A stretch of 6,992 bases of DNA from Fidelibacterota bacterium. GTDB lineage: Bacteria; Fidelibacterota; Marinisomatia; Marinisomatales; CAZVFT01. The translations under genes were made by a program, and so were the position numbers. Each line of letters starts with the position of its first letter. Within the stretch, counting starts at the first letter, position 1. The stretch is taken from contig JACNLN010000101.1 of NCBI GenBank assembly GCA_014381485.1, forward strand, positions 8,878-15,869, in the 5' to 3' direction. A model generated the notes under the pieces. That model was not told the origin of the DNA, did no database searches, and saw nothing but the letters and a program-made list of their open reading frames with translations. Of the stretch, positions 6,972 to 6,992 are shown one piece after another.

Positions 6972-6992
6972 AATTGAAAGATAGTATAAAAC

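Noticed and set aside
6928..6984. 18-codon ORF encoding five-residue repeats
   Set aside because: It is explained by the 15-bp tandem repeat being a multiple of three; there is no ribosome site and the peptide is very short.
6888..6992. Rho-independent terminator after the last gene
   Set aside because: No GC-rich hairpin followed by a T-run is present; only the direct tandem repeat is seen.

Overview
The window reads as a compact block of five same-strand genes, all on +, from what is probably an anaerobic bacterium. The genes encode a benzoyl-CoA reductase/2-hydroxyacyl-CoA dehydratase family subunit, its ATP-driven iron-sulfur activator, a fused ADP-forming acyl-CoA synthetase, an AMP-forming acyl-CoA ligase, and a ketopantoate-reductase-family (PanE-like) oxidoreductase. 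Base composition is moderately AT-rich. The activator/dehydratase pair is an oxygen-sensitive system typical of amino-acid or aromatic fermenters and syntrophs, and ADP-forming acyl-CoA synthetase is common in anaerobes that make ATP from acyl-CoA. I cannot name a taxon from the sequence.

Layout: 1-33 is a very short AT-rich leader, and the operon may continue upstream. 34-1278 is the dehydratase subunit. A 41-bp gap precedes the activator (1320-2102). The activator's stop abuts the start of the ADP-forming synthetase (2103-4187), and 3 bp further on comes the AMP-forming ligase (4191-5747). These spacings, with good Shine-Dalgarno sites inside the ends of the preceding genes, make activator, ADP-forming synthetase and AMP-forming ligase very probably one transcript. 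A 174-bp intergenic region (5748-5921) holds a degenerate repeat-like element and a candidate promoter, followed by the PanE-family gene (5922-6887). The last 105 bp carry four degenerate copies of a 15-bp tandem repeat.

How the genes could work together (inference): a 2-oxo acid is reduced to a (R)-2-hydroxy acid by the PanE-like enzyme and thioesterified by the AMP-forming ligase. The resulting 2-hydroxyacyl-CoA is then dehydrated to an enoyl-CoA by the radical dehydratase, which is fired by the ATP-hydrolysing activator. The ADP-forming synthetase recovers ATP from a downstream acyl-CoA. Only one dehydratase subunit is visible; its partner should lie upstream. A benzoyl-CoA-reductase role is less likely because there is a single 260-residue activator of homodimeric type rather than a BcrA/BcrD pair, but it cannot be excluded from this window alone.
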